A DNA stretch of 14,948 bases, taken from assembly GCA_007121115.1 (NCBI GenBank), contig SKMI01000322.1, forward strand, positions 1-14,948, written 5' to 3'. This document shows, one piece after another, positions 1-7,859 of the stretch. A program made the position numbers and the translations under genes. Positions within the stretch are counted from its first letter, which is position 1; each line of letters opens with the position of its first letter. The DNA is from Paracoccaceae bacterium (lineage in GTDB: Bacteria > Pseudomonadota > Alphaproteobacteria > Rhodobacterales > Rhodobacteraceae). The notes beneath the pieces were generated by a model. It saw nothing but the letters and a program-made list of their open reading frames with translations. It was not told where the DNA came from and ran no database searches.

Positions 1-421
1 CGGCGAGTTCCACCTGCAGAACGCCCTCGCGGGTCTGGGCACGGTCGGCGAAGATTTCCAGGATCAGCCCGGTGCGGTCCAGAAGCTTCACCTCCAGCGC
101 GCGCTCCAGATTGCGCTGCTGCACGGGGGACACCGGCCCGTCGATCAGCACCAGCTCGATCTCGTCCCCGGCCACGCGGGCCTTCAACTCGTCGATCTTG
201 CCGCTGCCGAACAACTGCCCGGGATGCGCGCGCGGCAGGCGCACCACCTCGCCGCCCATGAGGTCCAGCCCCGGCAGGGCGCGCGCCAGCGCCATCGCCT
301 CGGCCAGTGCATCGTCGGGGTCGCGGGACCGCGCGGCGCCGCGGATATCGGGATGCAGCACCAGCGCGCGGGTCGGGCGCGTGCCCCCCGCGCCCCCCAG
401 TTCGGCGACGTCAATGGCCAC
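1..421 (-). CDS. hflX: GTPase HflX, N-terminal part (cut by window edge)
   Basis: HflX is a ribosome-binding GTPase that splits or rescues stalled ribosomes. About 140 N-terminal codons are visible. They match the HflX N-terminal domain: a TRALVLHPDIRG start, a QLFGSGKIDEL stretch, then LVLIDGPVSPVQQRNLE and DRTGLILEIFADRA. The GTP-binding G domain lies beyond position 1. I chose the GTG at 421 because the upstream frame closes at a TGA within the end of hfq. A TTG at 433, overlapping the hfq stop, is the only other in-frame start. The gene begins 8 bp after the hfq stop codon, so it is very likely co-transcribed and translationally linked with hfq, as in many alphaproteobacteria. The family call is strong; the start is uncertain by four codons. 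Confidence 0.93.
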   Translation of the reverse strand, partial: MAIDVAELGGAGGTRPTRALVLHPDIRGAARSRDPDDALAEAMALARALPGLDLMGGEVVRLPRAHPGQLFGSGKIDELKARVAGDEIELVLIDGPVSPVQQRNLERALEVKLLDRTGLILEIFADRAQTREGVLQVELA

Positions 422-429
422 GTGCGCCC

Positions 430-660
430 TCAATCCCCTTCATAAAGGGTGATCGGCTGGCCCGGCATGATGGTGGAAATGGCGTGCTTGTAGACAAGCT
501 GGCTCTGCCCGTCGCGGCGCAAGAGCACGCAGAAGTTGTCAAACCACGTGATGACCCCCTGCAGCTTGACCCCGTTGATAAGAAAAACGGTCACCGCGAC
601 CTTGTTCTTCCTGACATGATTGAGAAATGCGTCCTGCAAGTTCTGTTTGTCGCCGGCCAT
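430..660 (-). CDS. hfq: RNA chaperone Hfq
   Basis: Hfq is the hexameric Sm-like chaperone that pairs small RNAs with mRNAs in the cytoplasm. The 76-residue protein has the Sm1 region (NLQDAFLNHVRKNKVAVTVFLINGVKLQG), the core WFDNFCVLLRRDGQS, and the Sm2 signature YKHAISTI. It stops soon after the Sm fold, so it lacks the long acidic tail of enterobacterial Hfq; this is normal for Rhodobacterales. The start has a good AAGG ribosome site about 8 bp upstream. It follows trkH after a 167-bp spacer that holds a promoter-like sequence, so hfq may be transcribed both from there and by read-through. hflX follows immediately. An apparent long upstream extension of this frame runs through trkH in another frame and is not real. 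Confidence 0.98.
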   Translation of the reverse strand: MAGDKQNLQDAFLNHVRKNKVAVTVFLINGVKLQGVITWFDNFCVLLRRDGQSQLVYKHAISTIMPGQPITLYEGD

Positions 661-738
661 GGAATGAGCCTTTTTGTTGTTCTGGTCTTTCCGGTGCGCA
701 GCTGTGATCCTGCCGCGCCCTACTCTCCCTGCGCGCGT

Positions 739-767
739 AGTATGCAGGGGACAGGGAGGAGTTTCCA
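739..767 (-). promoter_or_regulatory. candidate hfq promoter with overlapping inverted repeat
   Basis: On the minus strand a TGGAAA (-35 like, 762-767) and CATACT (-10 like, 739-744) are 17 bp apart. An inverted repeat, CCCTGC (727-732) and GCAGGG (744-749), straddles the expected transcription start. Both hexamers match consensus at only four of six positions, so this is a suggestion. It would give hfq-hflX their own transcript, separate from trkAH. Confidence 0.33.
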
Positions 768-827
768 GCATGAATTGCGCATCCCGGCGAAAGAATATTT
801 CCCGTCCTCGGGTCCCTGAGCCGCCTC

Positions 828-2405
828 TCAGCGCCCGCCCCGCCCCAGCACCAGCGCCAGCACCAGCAGCAGCTCCAGCCGCCCCAGGATCATGGTCACA
901 CCCAGCACCGCGCGGGCGGGATCGCTCAACGCCGCCCAGCTGAGCGGCACATCGGCGGCAACCTGGGTCAGCGGGCCGGTGGTGCTGATCGCCGCGGTGG
1001 CGAAGACCAGCGCCGCTTCGAACGGCACCTCCATTGCCGTGAGCGCCGCCAGCGCGACGATCATGCCCAGCAGGAACAGCATCAGGAAAAGCCAGGACGC
1101 CACCGCCGCCTGCCCGCGCAACGCACGGCGGCGGATGCCTTCGCCGCCGACCGAGGACGGAAACACCATCCGCTCCATCTCGCGCCGGCCCTGCAGGATC
1201 AGCGCATAGACCCGCATCAGCTTCATGCCGCCGGCGGTGGTGGCCACGCCGCCCCCTGTCATGGCCAGCCCCAGCAGCACCAGCCCCGGCGCGCTGGGCC
1301 CGGACCACGCCTGCACCAGAAACCAGCTATTGCTGACCAGCCCGGTGGTGGTCAGGAAGGATACGGCGGTAAACAGCGCCCCCCAGAAGGCCCGCAGCGC
1401 GCTCGGCAGCGCGGAGCCCTCGGCCGCGGCGGGCAGCGCCAGCCAGTAGGGCAGCACCAGCACCAGCGCCGCCAGCGCGATCAGCGCCGCGCCCAATCGC
1501 AGTTCCGGGTCCCCCGGCAGTGATGTGGCGCGCGCGTCGGCGGGCACACCGGGCAGGCTGCGCCGGGACAGCGCCAGGGCCAGGATGAAAAGCAGCAACG
1601 CCTCGGCCCGGACGCCCGCAGGCCCCATGCCCGGACCGGGCAGGATGCCCGAGGTCGAGATCGCCGCCATGGCCTGCATGAATGCCAGGAACGCCGGATT
1701 GCCCAGGATCACCAGCCCGATCCAGACCGCGGCGGTCACCAGCGCGTAGACCGGCAGCACCAGCCGCGCCTCGGCCAGGACGGTGCCGCGCAGCCTGCCC
1801 GCACCCGCCCGGGCACGCTGCGGCGCCCCCGCCGGGTTTCCGGGCACGAGGCTCGCTTGCGGGCCGGACGGGTCGGTGCCCCGGCGCGGGTCCAGCCCCC
1901 TGCCCGCGACCCGCGCCGACACCGCCGCCACCACCGACAGCACGAAGGCCCCGCCCAGCCACCCGGCCAGCCCGCGCCACAAATGCACGGTGTCCGGCAC
2001 CGCGCGCGGCGCGTCGAAGATCGTGGCCCCGGTGGTGGTGAAGCTCGATACCATTTCGAACCACGCCAGCGCGAAACGCAGCCCCGCGACCGCCTCGACC
2101 ACCGGCACCGCCATGAGGAGCGGCGCCAGCACCAGCACCGCCACCAGCAGGGTCAGCGGATCGTCCATGCGGCTGCGCGCCGCCGCGCGTCGACGCCCCG
2201 CCGAGCCGCCCGCCGAACTGCCCGCCGAGGTCGCCAGCGCCACGAACAGGCTCAAGACCGTGACCAGCACACCCGAATACAGGAACGCCCGGCCCGAGGC
2301 GGCATCCCCGGTGACAAATCCGAACCCCGCGGGCAGCAGCATCGCCACCCCCAGCGCCCCGATCAGCAGCGGCAGCACCGGGGCCTGACGCAACAGACCC
2401 GCCAT
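828..2405 (-). CDS. trkH: Trk potassium uptake system membrane protein TrkH
   Basis: TrkH is the ion-conducting subunit of the Trk potassium uptake system in the inner membrane. The 525-residue product is very hydrophobic and carries the four pseudo-repeated pore loops: FTTTGATIF near residues 122-130, then STSGILPG, FLTTTGLVS and STTGPLTQ. Each has the filter glycine expected of the SKT/Trk superfamily. A Ser/Gly/Arg-rich cytoplasmic linker (about residues 59-79) separates the first helices from the first pore repeat, and a second loop rich in Arg and Pro (about 170-200) is longer than in E. coli TrkH (483 residues). The ATG directly abuts the trkA stop codon with no spacer, so translation is probably coupled to the regulatory subunit. 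Family assignment is secure. Confidence 0.95.
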   Translation of the reverse strand: MAGLLRQAPVLPLLIGALGVAMLLPAGFGFVTGDAASGRAFLYSGVLVTVLSLFVALATSAGSSAGGSAGRRRAAARSRMDDPLTLLVAVLVLAPLLMAVPVVEAVAGLRFALAWFEMVSSFTTTGATIFDAPRAVPDTVHLWRGLAGWLGGAFVLSVVAAVSARVAGRGLDPRRGTDPSGPQASLVPGNPAGAPQRARAGAGRLRGTVLAEARLVLPVYALVTAAVWIGLVILGNPAFLAFMQAMAAISTSGILPGPGMGPAGVRAEALLLFILALALSRRSLPGVPADARATSLPGDPELRLGAALIALAALVLVLPYWLALPAAAEGSALPSALRAFWGALFTAVSFLTTTGLVSNSWFLVQAWSGPSAPGLVLLGLAMTGGGVATTAGGMKLMRVYALILQGRREMERMVFPSSVGGEGIRRRALRGQAAVASWLFLMLFLLGMIVALAALTAMEVPFEAALVFATAAISTTGPLTQVAADVPLSWAALSDPARAVLGVTMILGRLELLLVLALVLGRGGR

Positions 2406-3782
2406 TCAGAAATACTCGACCGCGACCTGCAGCAGGTGCTCCACCGCCGCCACATCACCTGCAAGCGCGAAGATCACCACGGTATCGCCCTCTTCCAGCC
2501 GCGTGCCGCCGTGCGGGCGCAGGAACGCGCCCTTGCGCAGGACGCCTGCCAGAAGCGCGCCTTCGGGGAATTCGATGTCGCGCACCACCCGGCCCGCCAG
2601 CGGCGATGTCGACAGCACCTGCGCCTCGATCACCTCGGCCTCGTTGTCGCCCAACGAATAGACCGCGCGCACCCGCCCGTGCCGGATATGGCGCAGGATC
2701 GACGACACGGTGGTGGTGCGCGGATTGATATAGGCGTCGATGCCCAGCGGCGTGCTCAGTTCCACAAGCGAAGGGTCGTTGATCAGCGAAATCGCCAGCG
2801 GGCAGCCCAGCGCCTTGGCCCGGACCGGCACCAGCATGTTGGTCTTGTCGTCATCGGTCACCAAGACGACCGAGTCCGCGCGCGCGATCTCCGCCTCGGT
2901 CAGAAGGTCGATGTCCATGCCATCGCCGTGCAGGACGATGGTGCGCTCCAGCGCATCGGCGGCGCGCTCGGCACGCTCGCGGCTGCGTTCGATCATGCGC
3001 ACACGGACGCGTTCGGGGCGGCTTTCGAGCATCCGCGCCACCGACAGGCCCACATTGCCGCCCCCCACCACAACCACGCGGCGCAATTGCGGGCTGGTCT
3101 TGCCGAAGATTTCCAGCGTGCGCGTGGTGTCACGCGCCTCGGTGAAGACATAGATGGCATCGCCCGCGAAAAGCTGGTCCATGGGTTCGGGCGCGAACAG
3201 CCGCTTGCCGCGGCGCACGCCGACCACCGTGGCGCGCAGGGTCGAGAACAGTTCCGTCAACTGCCGCAGGGGCGTGTTGAGCACCGGGCAGTCATCATCA
3301 AGCGACAGGCCCAGAAGCTGCGCGCGCCCGTCCATGAAATCCTCGATATCGAAGGTCGAGGGGTAGGAGATGCGCTGCAGCACCGCCTTGGAGACCTCGC
3401 GCTCCGGGCTGATGACGATGTCGATGGGCATGTGCGTGCGCCGGAACAGCCCGGCGTATTGCGGTTCCAGATAGGTCTGCTCGCGCAGCCGGGCGATCTT
3501 GCGGGTGACGTTGAACACCGAATGCGCCACCTGGCAGGTGACCATGTTCACCTCGTCCGAATGGGTGGCGGCGATCAGCATGTCGGCGTCTTCGGCGCCC
3601 GCTTCTTCCAGCACATGCGGGTGGCTGGCGAAGCCGGTCACGCCCACCACGTCCAGCGTGTCGGTGGCGCGTCGCACCAGCGCTGGGTTGTTGTCGACGA
3701 TGGTGACCTCGTTGGCCTCACCGGAAAGATGGCGGGCGATCTGCCAGCCCACCTGCCCGGCGCCACAGACGATGATCCGCAT
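2406..3782 (-). CDS. trkA: Trk system potassium uptake regulator TrkA
   Basis: TrkA is the cytoplasmic NAD(H)/nucleotide-binding gating ring of the Trk potassium transporter. The 458-residue product has the usual length and the two-fold RCK layout. A first Rossmann domain opens with IIVCGAGQVG at residue 3 and is followed by a TrkA_C domain; a second Rossmann domain has GGGNVG at residues 240-245, followed by a second TrkA_C. The start is the ATG before RIIVCGAG, preceded by a GAGGAAA ribosome site; a longer open frame upstream has no such support. A TTTACA/TAACAC pair 16 bp apart (3827-3854, minus strand) could be a promoter, which would separate this gene from the META-domain gene upstream. 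trkH follows with no gap. Confidence 0.96.
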   Translation of the reverse strand: MRIIVCGAGQVGWQIARHLSGEANEVTIVDNNPALVRRATDTLDVVGVTGFASHPHVLEEAGAEDADMLIAATHSDEVNMVTCQVAHSVFNVTRKIARLREQTYLEPQYAGLFRRTHMPIDIVISPEREVSKAVLQRISYPSTFDIEDFMDGRAQLLGLSLDDDCPVLNTPLRQLTELFSTLRATVVGVRRGKRLFAPEPMDQLFAGDAIYVFTEARDTTRTLEIFGKTSPQLRRVVVVGGGNVGLSVARMLESRPERVRVRMIERSRERAERAADALERTIVLHGDGMDIDLLTEAEIARADSVVLVTDDDKTNMLVPVRAKALGCPLAISLINDPSLVELSTPLGIDAYINPRTTTVSSILRHIRHGRVRAVYSLGDNEAEVIEAQVLSTSPLAGRVVRDIEFPEGALLAGVLRKGAFLRPHGGTRLEEGDTVVIFALAGDVAAVEHLLQVAVEYF

Positions 3783-3893
3783 CTCTGTCTTTCCTCTGCC
3801 ATCGGCACCTTGCGCCGGTGTGCGCAGTGTTACCATCCTGCGCGGCGCTGTAAATGCAGCGGGGTGTATCCGTGGGTGTAACCTGCGGGCGGT

Positions 3894-5102
3894 TCAGCGC
3901 CGGGCGGTGATCACCGGCGACTGTCCGGCGTAGAAGATGACCGTCCCCTCACGCCCCAGATCGAAGCGCGTCACATCATCCAGCGCATCCAGGAAGCGCC
4001 GTTCCAGCGTCATGAGCGCCGCCGGACAGGCAACGCGCGTGCTGGCCATCTGCCCGAAGCGCAGACCGGCGCGGTCCGCAGTCACATCGCCGAAATAGAG
4101 GTTGCAGGCCGCCCGCCCGCTGACCCGACCGCTGATGAAGCGCATGGTCAGTTCCGGGAATTCCTCGAGCGTGGCATCGACCGGGATGCCGAACAGGCTG
4201 CTGACCTGCCATTCCGCGCCACGCAGCAGTGACACGGGGTCACCGCCGCAGCCCAGCGTCACATCACCGTCGCGGTCTATACTGACCTGCACCGGGAACG
4301 GCATACCGCTGGCGCGATCGTTGCAGATGGCATCGCTCAGTGTCACCTCGAACGCGCCGGCATCAAGAAGCAACCTCCCCTCCTGCGCCACGATATCGGG
4401 CCTGGCGCGGGTGATGGCCTCGGTGTCGCCGTCCAGTCGCAGGGCAACCTCGTCTCGGGTGATGCGCAGCACCCATTCGCCCGCGCGCCCCGCTGCCTCG
4501 AACGGGAACAGCGCAGGGCCCAGAACCGGCACGCATTCGCCCAGATCCTCGCCGTCCAGGGTGATCTGCAGCCGGTTGCCGTGCAGCCAGGCTTCGGAGT
4601 TGTCGGCACCGAACCAGCCCGGCGGCGCTTCAGACATCGGCGGCAGCACGAAGTCGTCGCGACCGCGACGCAGCCAGAGCGCCCCGTCGGCCGTGATGGA
4701 AAAGGCGGCAGCGGTCTGCGCGCAGGCAAGCTGCTGGGCGAAGCTCTTGGCCAGGAACGGGTCGGCGGTCACCGGGTCGAGCGTGAGCGAGCGTGTTTCC
4801 GCCATGGTGATACGCGGGGTCGAGGCCACCACCTGCGCCTCGTGCACGATCCCGGCGCGCATAGCCGCCGCCGGTCCGGGAATGTCGGTCAGGGTGGTGT
4901 TCAGCGCCGTCTCGCCCGCGTCCAGCGGCACCCGGCTGCGGCGCAACGGCTCGCCGTCGGCGGTCTGGAATTCGAACACCGCCTCGGCCCGGTCGGGCAC
5001 GGGGCCCAGGTCCGGCCAGTCAAGGGTGACCCCGATGTCGCGGGCCATCACGGGCGCGGCAACCAGCCCGAATGCCAAGATTGACGCTGCGAGACCGCGC
5101 AT
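3894..5102 (-). CDS. secreted META-domain (HslJ-like) protein
   Basis: The 402-residue protein begins with a clear signal peptide (MRGLAASILAFGLVAAPVMA, cut before RD), so it is exported to the periplasm or membrane. The last 105 residues or so form a META domain: W298 in WQVSSLFG, then LTMRFISGRVSGRAACN with C333, FGQMASTRVAC with C359, and a closing LERRFLDAL. Before it is a segment with ICNDRASGMPFPVQV and LGCGGDP, resembling the C-x-D-x-MS / GC module seen in other periplasmic proteins with META domains. The first 130 residues are unrecognised. META proteins include HslJ (stress, novobiocin tolerance), but the role here is unknown. I chose the second ATG because the signal peptide starts there and GGAG lies 9 bp upstream. 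It sits 60 bp after efp. Confidence 0.82.
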   Translation of the reverse strand: MRGLAASILAFGLVAAPVMARDIGVTLDWPDLGPVPDRAEAVFEFQTADGEPLRRSRVPLDAGETALNTTLTDIPGPAAAMRAGIVHEAQVVASTPRITMAETRSLTLDPVTADPFLAKSFAQQLACAQTAAAFSITADGALWLRRGRDDFVLPPMSEAPPGWFGADNSEAWLHGNRLQITLDGEDLGECVPVLGPALFPFEAAGRAGEWVLRITRDEVALRLDGDTEAITRARPDIVAQEGRLLLDAGAFEVTLSDAICNDRASGMPFPVQVSIDRDGDVTLGCGGDPVSLLRGAEWQVSSLFGIPVDATLEEFPELTMRFISGRVSGRAACNLYFGDVTADRAGLRFGQMASTRVACPAALMTLERRFLDALDDVTRFDLGREGTVIFYAGQSPVITARR

Positions 5103-5162
5103 CGCGGAACTCCATCTGTTCGGTCCGCGCGCACCCAATCTTGAACGGTCAGGTCGGAAGGG

Positions 5163-5726
5163 TCAGGCGCGTTCGGCGTATTCAAAGGTTTCGGTGTTGA
5201 CCACGATCGCCTCGTCCGTGCCGACGAAGGGCGGCACCATGACCCGCACCCCGTTGTCCAGTATCGCAGGCTTGTAGCTGTTGGCGGCAGTCTGGCCCTT
5301 CACCACCGGCTCGGTTTCCACCACCGTGAACACGACCTTCTGCGGCAAGGTGACGTTCAGCGCTTCCTCGCCATAATACTCGATGGTCACGGTCATGCCG
5401 TCCTGCAGAAACGGGCGGCGGTCGCCCAGGATATCGGCGGGCAGTTCAAGTTGCTCGAAGGTCTCCATGTCCATGAAGACGAGCATATCATCGTTTTCGT
5501 AAAGAAACTGCTGGTCCTTCTGCTCCAGCCGCACGCGCTCGACCTTGTCATCGGAACGGAAGCGTTCGTTCAGCTTGCGCCCGTCGCGCAGGTTCTTCAT
5601 CTCCACCTGGGCAAAGGCGCCGCCCTTGCCGGGCTTCACATGGTTGACCTTGACCGCGACCCACAGCCCCGCATCGTGCTCCAGCACATTGCCGGGGCGG
5701 ATTTCGTTGCCGTTGATCTTGGGCAT
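5163..5726 (-). CDS. efp: translation elongation factor P
   Basis: EF-P enters the ribosome E site and helps peptide-bond formation at polyproline stretches. The 187-residue protein has all three beta-barrel domains and the normal length. The KOW-like N domain has the loop VKPGKGGAF, with lysine at position 34, the residue modified by beta-lysylation in species with EpmA/EpmB. The OB domains follow, with FMDMETFEQLELP and the C-terminal NSYKPAILDNGVRVMVPPFV. An AAGG ribosome site precedes the ATG. The start lies about 40 bp downstream of a promoter-like sequence embedded in an inverted repeat. The gene is divergent from the DUF6280-like gene; downstream is the META-domain gene. Confidence 0.98.
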   Translation of the reverse strand: MPKINGNEIRPGNVLEHDAGLWVAVKVNHVKPGKGGAFAQVEMKNLRDGRKLNERFRSDDKVERVRLEQKDQQFLYENDDMLVFMDMETFEQLELPADILGDRRPFLQDGMTVTIEYYGEEALNVTLPQKVVFTVVETEPVVKGQTAANSYKPAILDNGVRVMVPPFVGTDEAIVVNTETFEYAERA

Positions 5727-5764
5727 GGGACACCTTGCAGACGGTTGCAGCTTCGCTTGGCGGT

Positions 5765-5796
5765 CCTATATCTTGCGGGCAAGGCCCACGCAAGAT
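5765..5796 (-). promoter_or_regulatory. efp promoter candidate inside an 8-bp inverted repeat
   Basis: On the minus strand TTGCGT (5788-5793) and TATAGG (5765-5770) are exactly 17 bp apart, a plausible sigma-70 promoter for efp. A perfect inverted repeat, ATCTTGCG (5770-5777) and CGCAAGAT (5789-5796) with an 11-bp gap, covers the -35 element and the upstream edge of the -10. Such a position would suit a repressor operator; equally it may be chance. No known regulator motif is recognised. Confidence 0.42.
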
Positions 5797-5935
5797 CACG
5801 TTGTTCCGGGGAAAGGACTCGCCGATATGCGCCAGCGGCATGACTGATATGCGTTCACGCCGTAGCGAATCGGCCCCTCAAAGCGTAGGAACGGCGGACG
5901 AAAAAAATGCAAGTGCAAGAACAAAGGACGTCAGA

Positions 5936-6262
5936 ATGTTCGATTCCACGGATGGCACAGCGTTCAACCACGAACAGGGAGCGCGTGCGCGCAAACTGTT
6001 CGCTGCGGTAGTGCTGGCCGCGCTGGATGACGCCATTGCCGATGACAAGAAATATGGCAACGGCCCCGACCAGATCGCCCGCTGGGCGCGCTCGCGCGAT
6101 GGACGCGAGGTCCTGTCCTGCGCCGGGATCGACCCGAACGAGCGGGTGGTTCAGGGCCTGATGGAATTCGTCGGCCGCGGGGTGCGCACCTCGGTCGCGC
6201 TGTCGCGCGAGGAGAGCGAGCGCCGCAACGCCGCCGCCGCTGCCGAGGCCGAAGCCGCCTGA
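5936..6262 (+). CDS. small conserved Rhodobacterales protein (DUF6280-like)
   Basis: The 108-residue protein has no known function. It resembles the small DUF6280-type proteins that recur in Rhodobacterales. The middle is the most distinctive part: ARKLFAAVVLAALDDAIADD, then QIARWARSRDGREVLSCAGIDP and GLMEFVGRGVRTSVALSREE. It has no signal peptide or membrane helix and looks like a helical cytoplasmic protein ending in an Ala/Glu-rich tail. The ATG has AGGA about 8 bp upstream; the frame stays open further upstream, but that part overlaps the efp promoter region and has no family resemblance. The gene stands alone: it is divergent from efp and closed by a strong intrinsic terminator. The family name is from memory. 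Confidence 0.8.
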   Translation: MFDSTDGTAFNHEQGARARKLFAAVVLAALDDAIADDKKYGNGPDQIARWARSRDGREVLSCAGIDPNERVVQGLMEFVGRGVRTSVALSREESERRNAAAAAEAEAA

Positions 6263-6297
6263 GCAGACGCGCCACCCGGCCCTGCCGGATATGGATT

Positions 6298-6330
6298 GCC
6301 CCCGCATCGACGATGCGGGGGCTTTTTCTT
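6298..6330 (+). terminator. intrinsic terminator after the DUF6280-like gene
   Basis: The arms GCCCCCGCATCG (6298-6309) and CGATGCGGGGGC (6311-6322) are perfectly complementary. They leave a stem of about 10 bp once a minimal loop is allowed, and are followed by TTTTTCTT. It lies 36 bp after the stop codon at 6262. Confidence 0.92.
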
Positions 6331-6585
6331 GCGCATATCAACAACGCCTGCGGTTATGTCTGCCCCGTGACGCCCCACCTGTCGCGCGCCTGCGTCAGGT
6401 TCTCAACCGCTGGCACGGCGTTGGTCTGCGGAAGGTGCCTCGCCTCCGAACCGGAGGGCCACGGATGCGGAGTCCGAACTTGATCGGCGCGGTTGATCGG
6501 CACCCGACCGGACCGGATGGGCGGTTTCCTTTCGCAGCATTGCCGGACATGAATAGACACGAAACAGAATCGGAAGGGTGTCGTC

Positions 6586-7644
6586 ATGAATTTCGCGTCG
6601 GACAATACCTCGGGCGTGCCGCAGCAGGTGCTGGAGGCACTGGCGCGCGCTAATGACGGCTATGCCATGGGGTATGGCAATGACGCGCTGAGCCATCGGG
6701 TCCAGGACCTGGTGCGCGACCTGTTCGAGGCCCCGACCGCGCAGGTGCGTCTGGTCGGAACGGGCACGGCCGCGAACGCACTGGCGCTGGCGCTGCTGTG
6801 CCCGCCCTGGGGCGCTGCATACTGCCACGCTGCCGCGCATGTGGACTGCGACGAGTGCGGCGCGCCCGAATTCTTTACCGGTGGCGGCAAGCTTGTGCTG
6901 GTGCCCGGCGCGCATGGCCGGATCACGCCCGAGCGGCTGGACGCGGTGCTGACCCGTGCCGGGCGATCGGTGCATCAGGTCCAGCCCTCGGCGCTGTCGC
7001 TGAGCAACCTGACCGAGGCCGGCACCGTCTATGACCCGGACATGCTGGCGGCGTTGACCGCGGTGGCCCGGTCGCACGGGCTGGCAGTGCATCTGGACGG
7101 TGCACGCTTTGCCAACGCGCTGGCAGCCACCGGGGCGACGCCCGCCGAAGCGAGCTGGAAGGCCGGAGTCGATGTCCTTTGCCTGGGCGGGACCAAGAAC
7201 GGCCTGATCGGCGCTGAGGCCGTGGTGATTTTCGACGGCAACGGCGGCAATGGCGGAAACCGCGCGCGCGAATTCGATCTGCGGCGCAAGCGCGCGGGGC
7301 ACCTGTTCTCGAAGCATCGCTATCTGGCCGCGCAGATGATGGCATGGCTTGAAGACGGGTTGTGGCTGGACCTTGCCAGACAAGCGAATGGTGCCGCCGC
7401 CCGCCTGGCCGCTGGACTGTCAAAGCTGCCTGACGTCCACCTGCGCCACCCGGTCGACGGCAACGTGATCTTCGTGGATTGGCCAACGCCCCTGGCCGAG
7501 CGGCTGCGCGCCCAGGGTGCGGCGTTCTATGACGCGCCAGCCGAAGACTGCACCCCAGGCGCGCGACTGGTCGCGTCATGGGATACCGGTGAGGATCAGG
7601 TCGCGCGCTTCCTGACGCTGGCCCGGGAGGCCAGGTCACCGTGA
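6586..7644 (+). CDS. low-specificity L-threonine aldolase family enzyme
   Basis: This is a PLP enzyme of the fold-type I beta-eliminating lyase family; members cleave L-threonine or L-allo-threonine to glycine and acetaldehyde. The 352-residue protein starts with MNFASDNTSG, the usual opening, and has HVDCDECGAPEFFTGGGK, SLSNLTEAGTVY, the HLDGARFANA motif (D171, R174) and the cofactor lysine K204 in LGGTKNG. The RRKRAGHLFSKHRYLAAQ stretch is also typical. A short Gly/Asn run (GNGGNGGN) just before it looks like a small insertion. GGAAGG lies about 10 bp before the ATG. The spacer upstream (6331-6585) holds a 6-bp hairpin (6443-6457) and no riboswitch I recognise. It is a single-gene unit bordering the mobile-element patch. 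Confidence 0.93.
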   Translation: MNFASDNTSGVPQQVLEALARANDGYAMGYGNDALSHRVQDLVRDLFEAPTAQVRLVGTGTAANALALALLCPPWGAAYCHAAAHVDCDECGAPEFFTGGGKLVLVPGAHGRITPERLDAVLTRAGRSVHQVQPSALSLSNLTEAGTVYDPDMLAALTAVARSHGLAVHLDGARFANALAATGATPAEASWKAGVDVLCLGGTKNGLIGAEAVVIFDGNGGNGGNRAREFDLRRKRAGHLFSKHRYLAAQMMAWLEDGLWLDLARQANGAAARLAAGLSKLPDVHLRHPVDGNVIFVDWPTPLAERLRAQGAAFYDAPAEDCTPGARLVASWDTGEDQVARFLTLAREARSP

Positions 7645-7696
7645 CGTCACGGGCGGCGCGCGCAGTCATCCCGGAAACCGGTTCAACAGAGCGGAC

Positions 7697-7717
7697 AAAG
7701 TGCCTGAAGGCGCTTTT
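7697..7717 (+). terminator. possible terminator after the threonine aldolase gene
   Basis: AAAGTGCC (7697-7704) pairs with GGCGCTTT (7709-7716) across a TGAA loop, with one G-T wobble. The T run is only four long and mostly within the stem, so it is a modest candidate, 52 bp after the stop codon. Confidence 0.4.
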
Positions 7718-7859
7718 GCCAACCCAGTGATTCCAGGCTCACAGGCGCTTCGAGGCGACTGGAAAAGCGTGCAACGACGGTGCTAGGCTCAGGCCGCATT
7801 GATTGTCTTGGTGCCGCTTCCCCTGCGTGATTCAAGACCCTGCGCTGACAGGGGGCACA

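Noticed and set aside
661..1308. Upstream extension of the hfq reading frame (total 292 codons)
   Set aside because: It overlaps trkH in another frame; Hfq resemblance begins at the ATG at 660, which has a ribosome site.
1857..3881. 674-codon open frame on the plus strand, antisense to trkH and trkA
   Set aside because: The translation is rich in Arg, His and Gln with no family resemblance; it is a GC-driven shadow of two well-supported genes on the other strand.
4102..5277. 391-codon plus-strand open frame antisense to the META-domain gene
   Set aside because: Ser/Arg-rich composition without recognisable domain; the minus-strand product has a signal peptide and a META domain.
6331..6585. 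Possible riboswitch or structured leader before the threonine aldolase gene
   Set aside because: There is a 6-bp hairpin (6443-6457), but no conserved core of glycine, cobalamin or SAM riboswitches could be matched by eye.
6403..7383. 326-codon minus-strand open frame antisense to the aldolase gene
   Set aside because: No recognisable motifs; the plus-strand aldolase has all catalytic residues.
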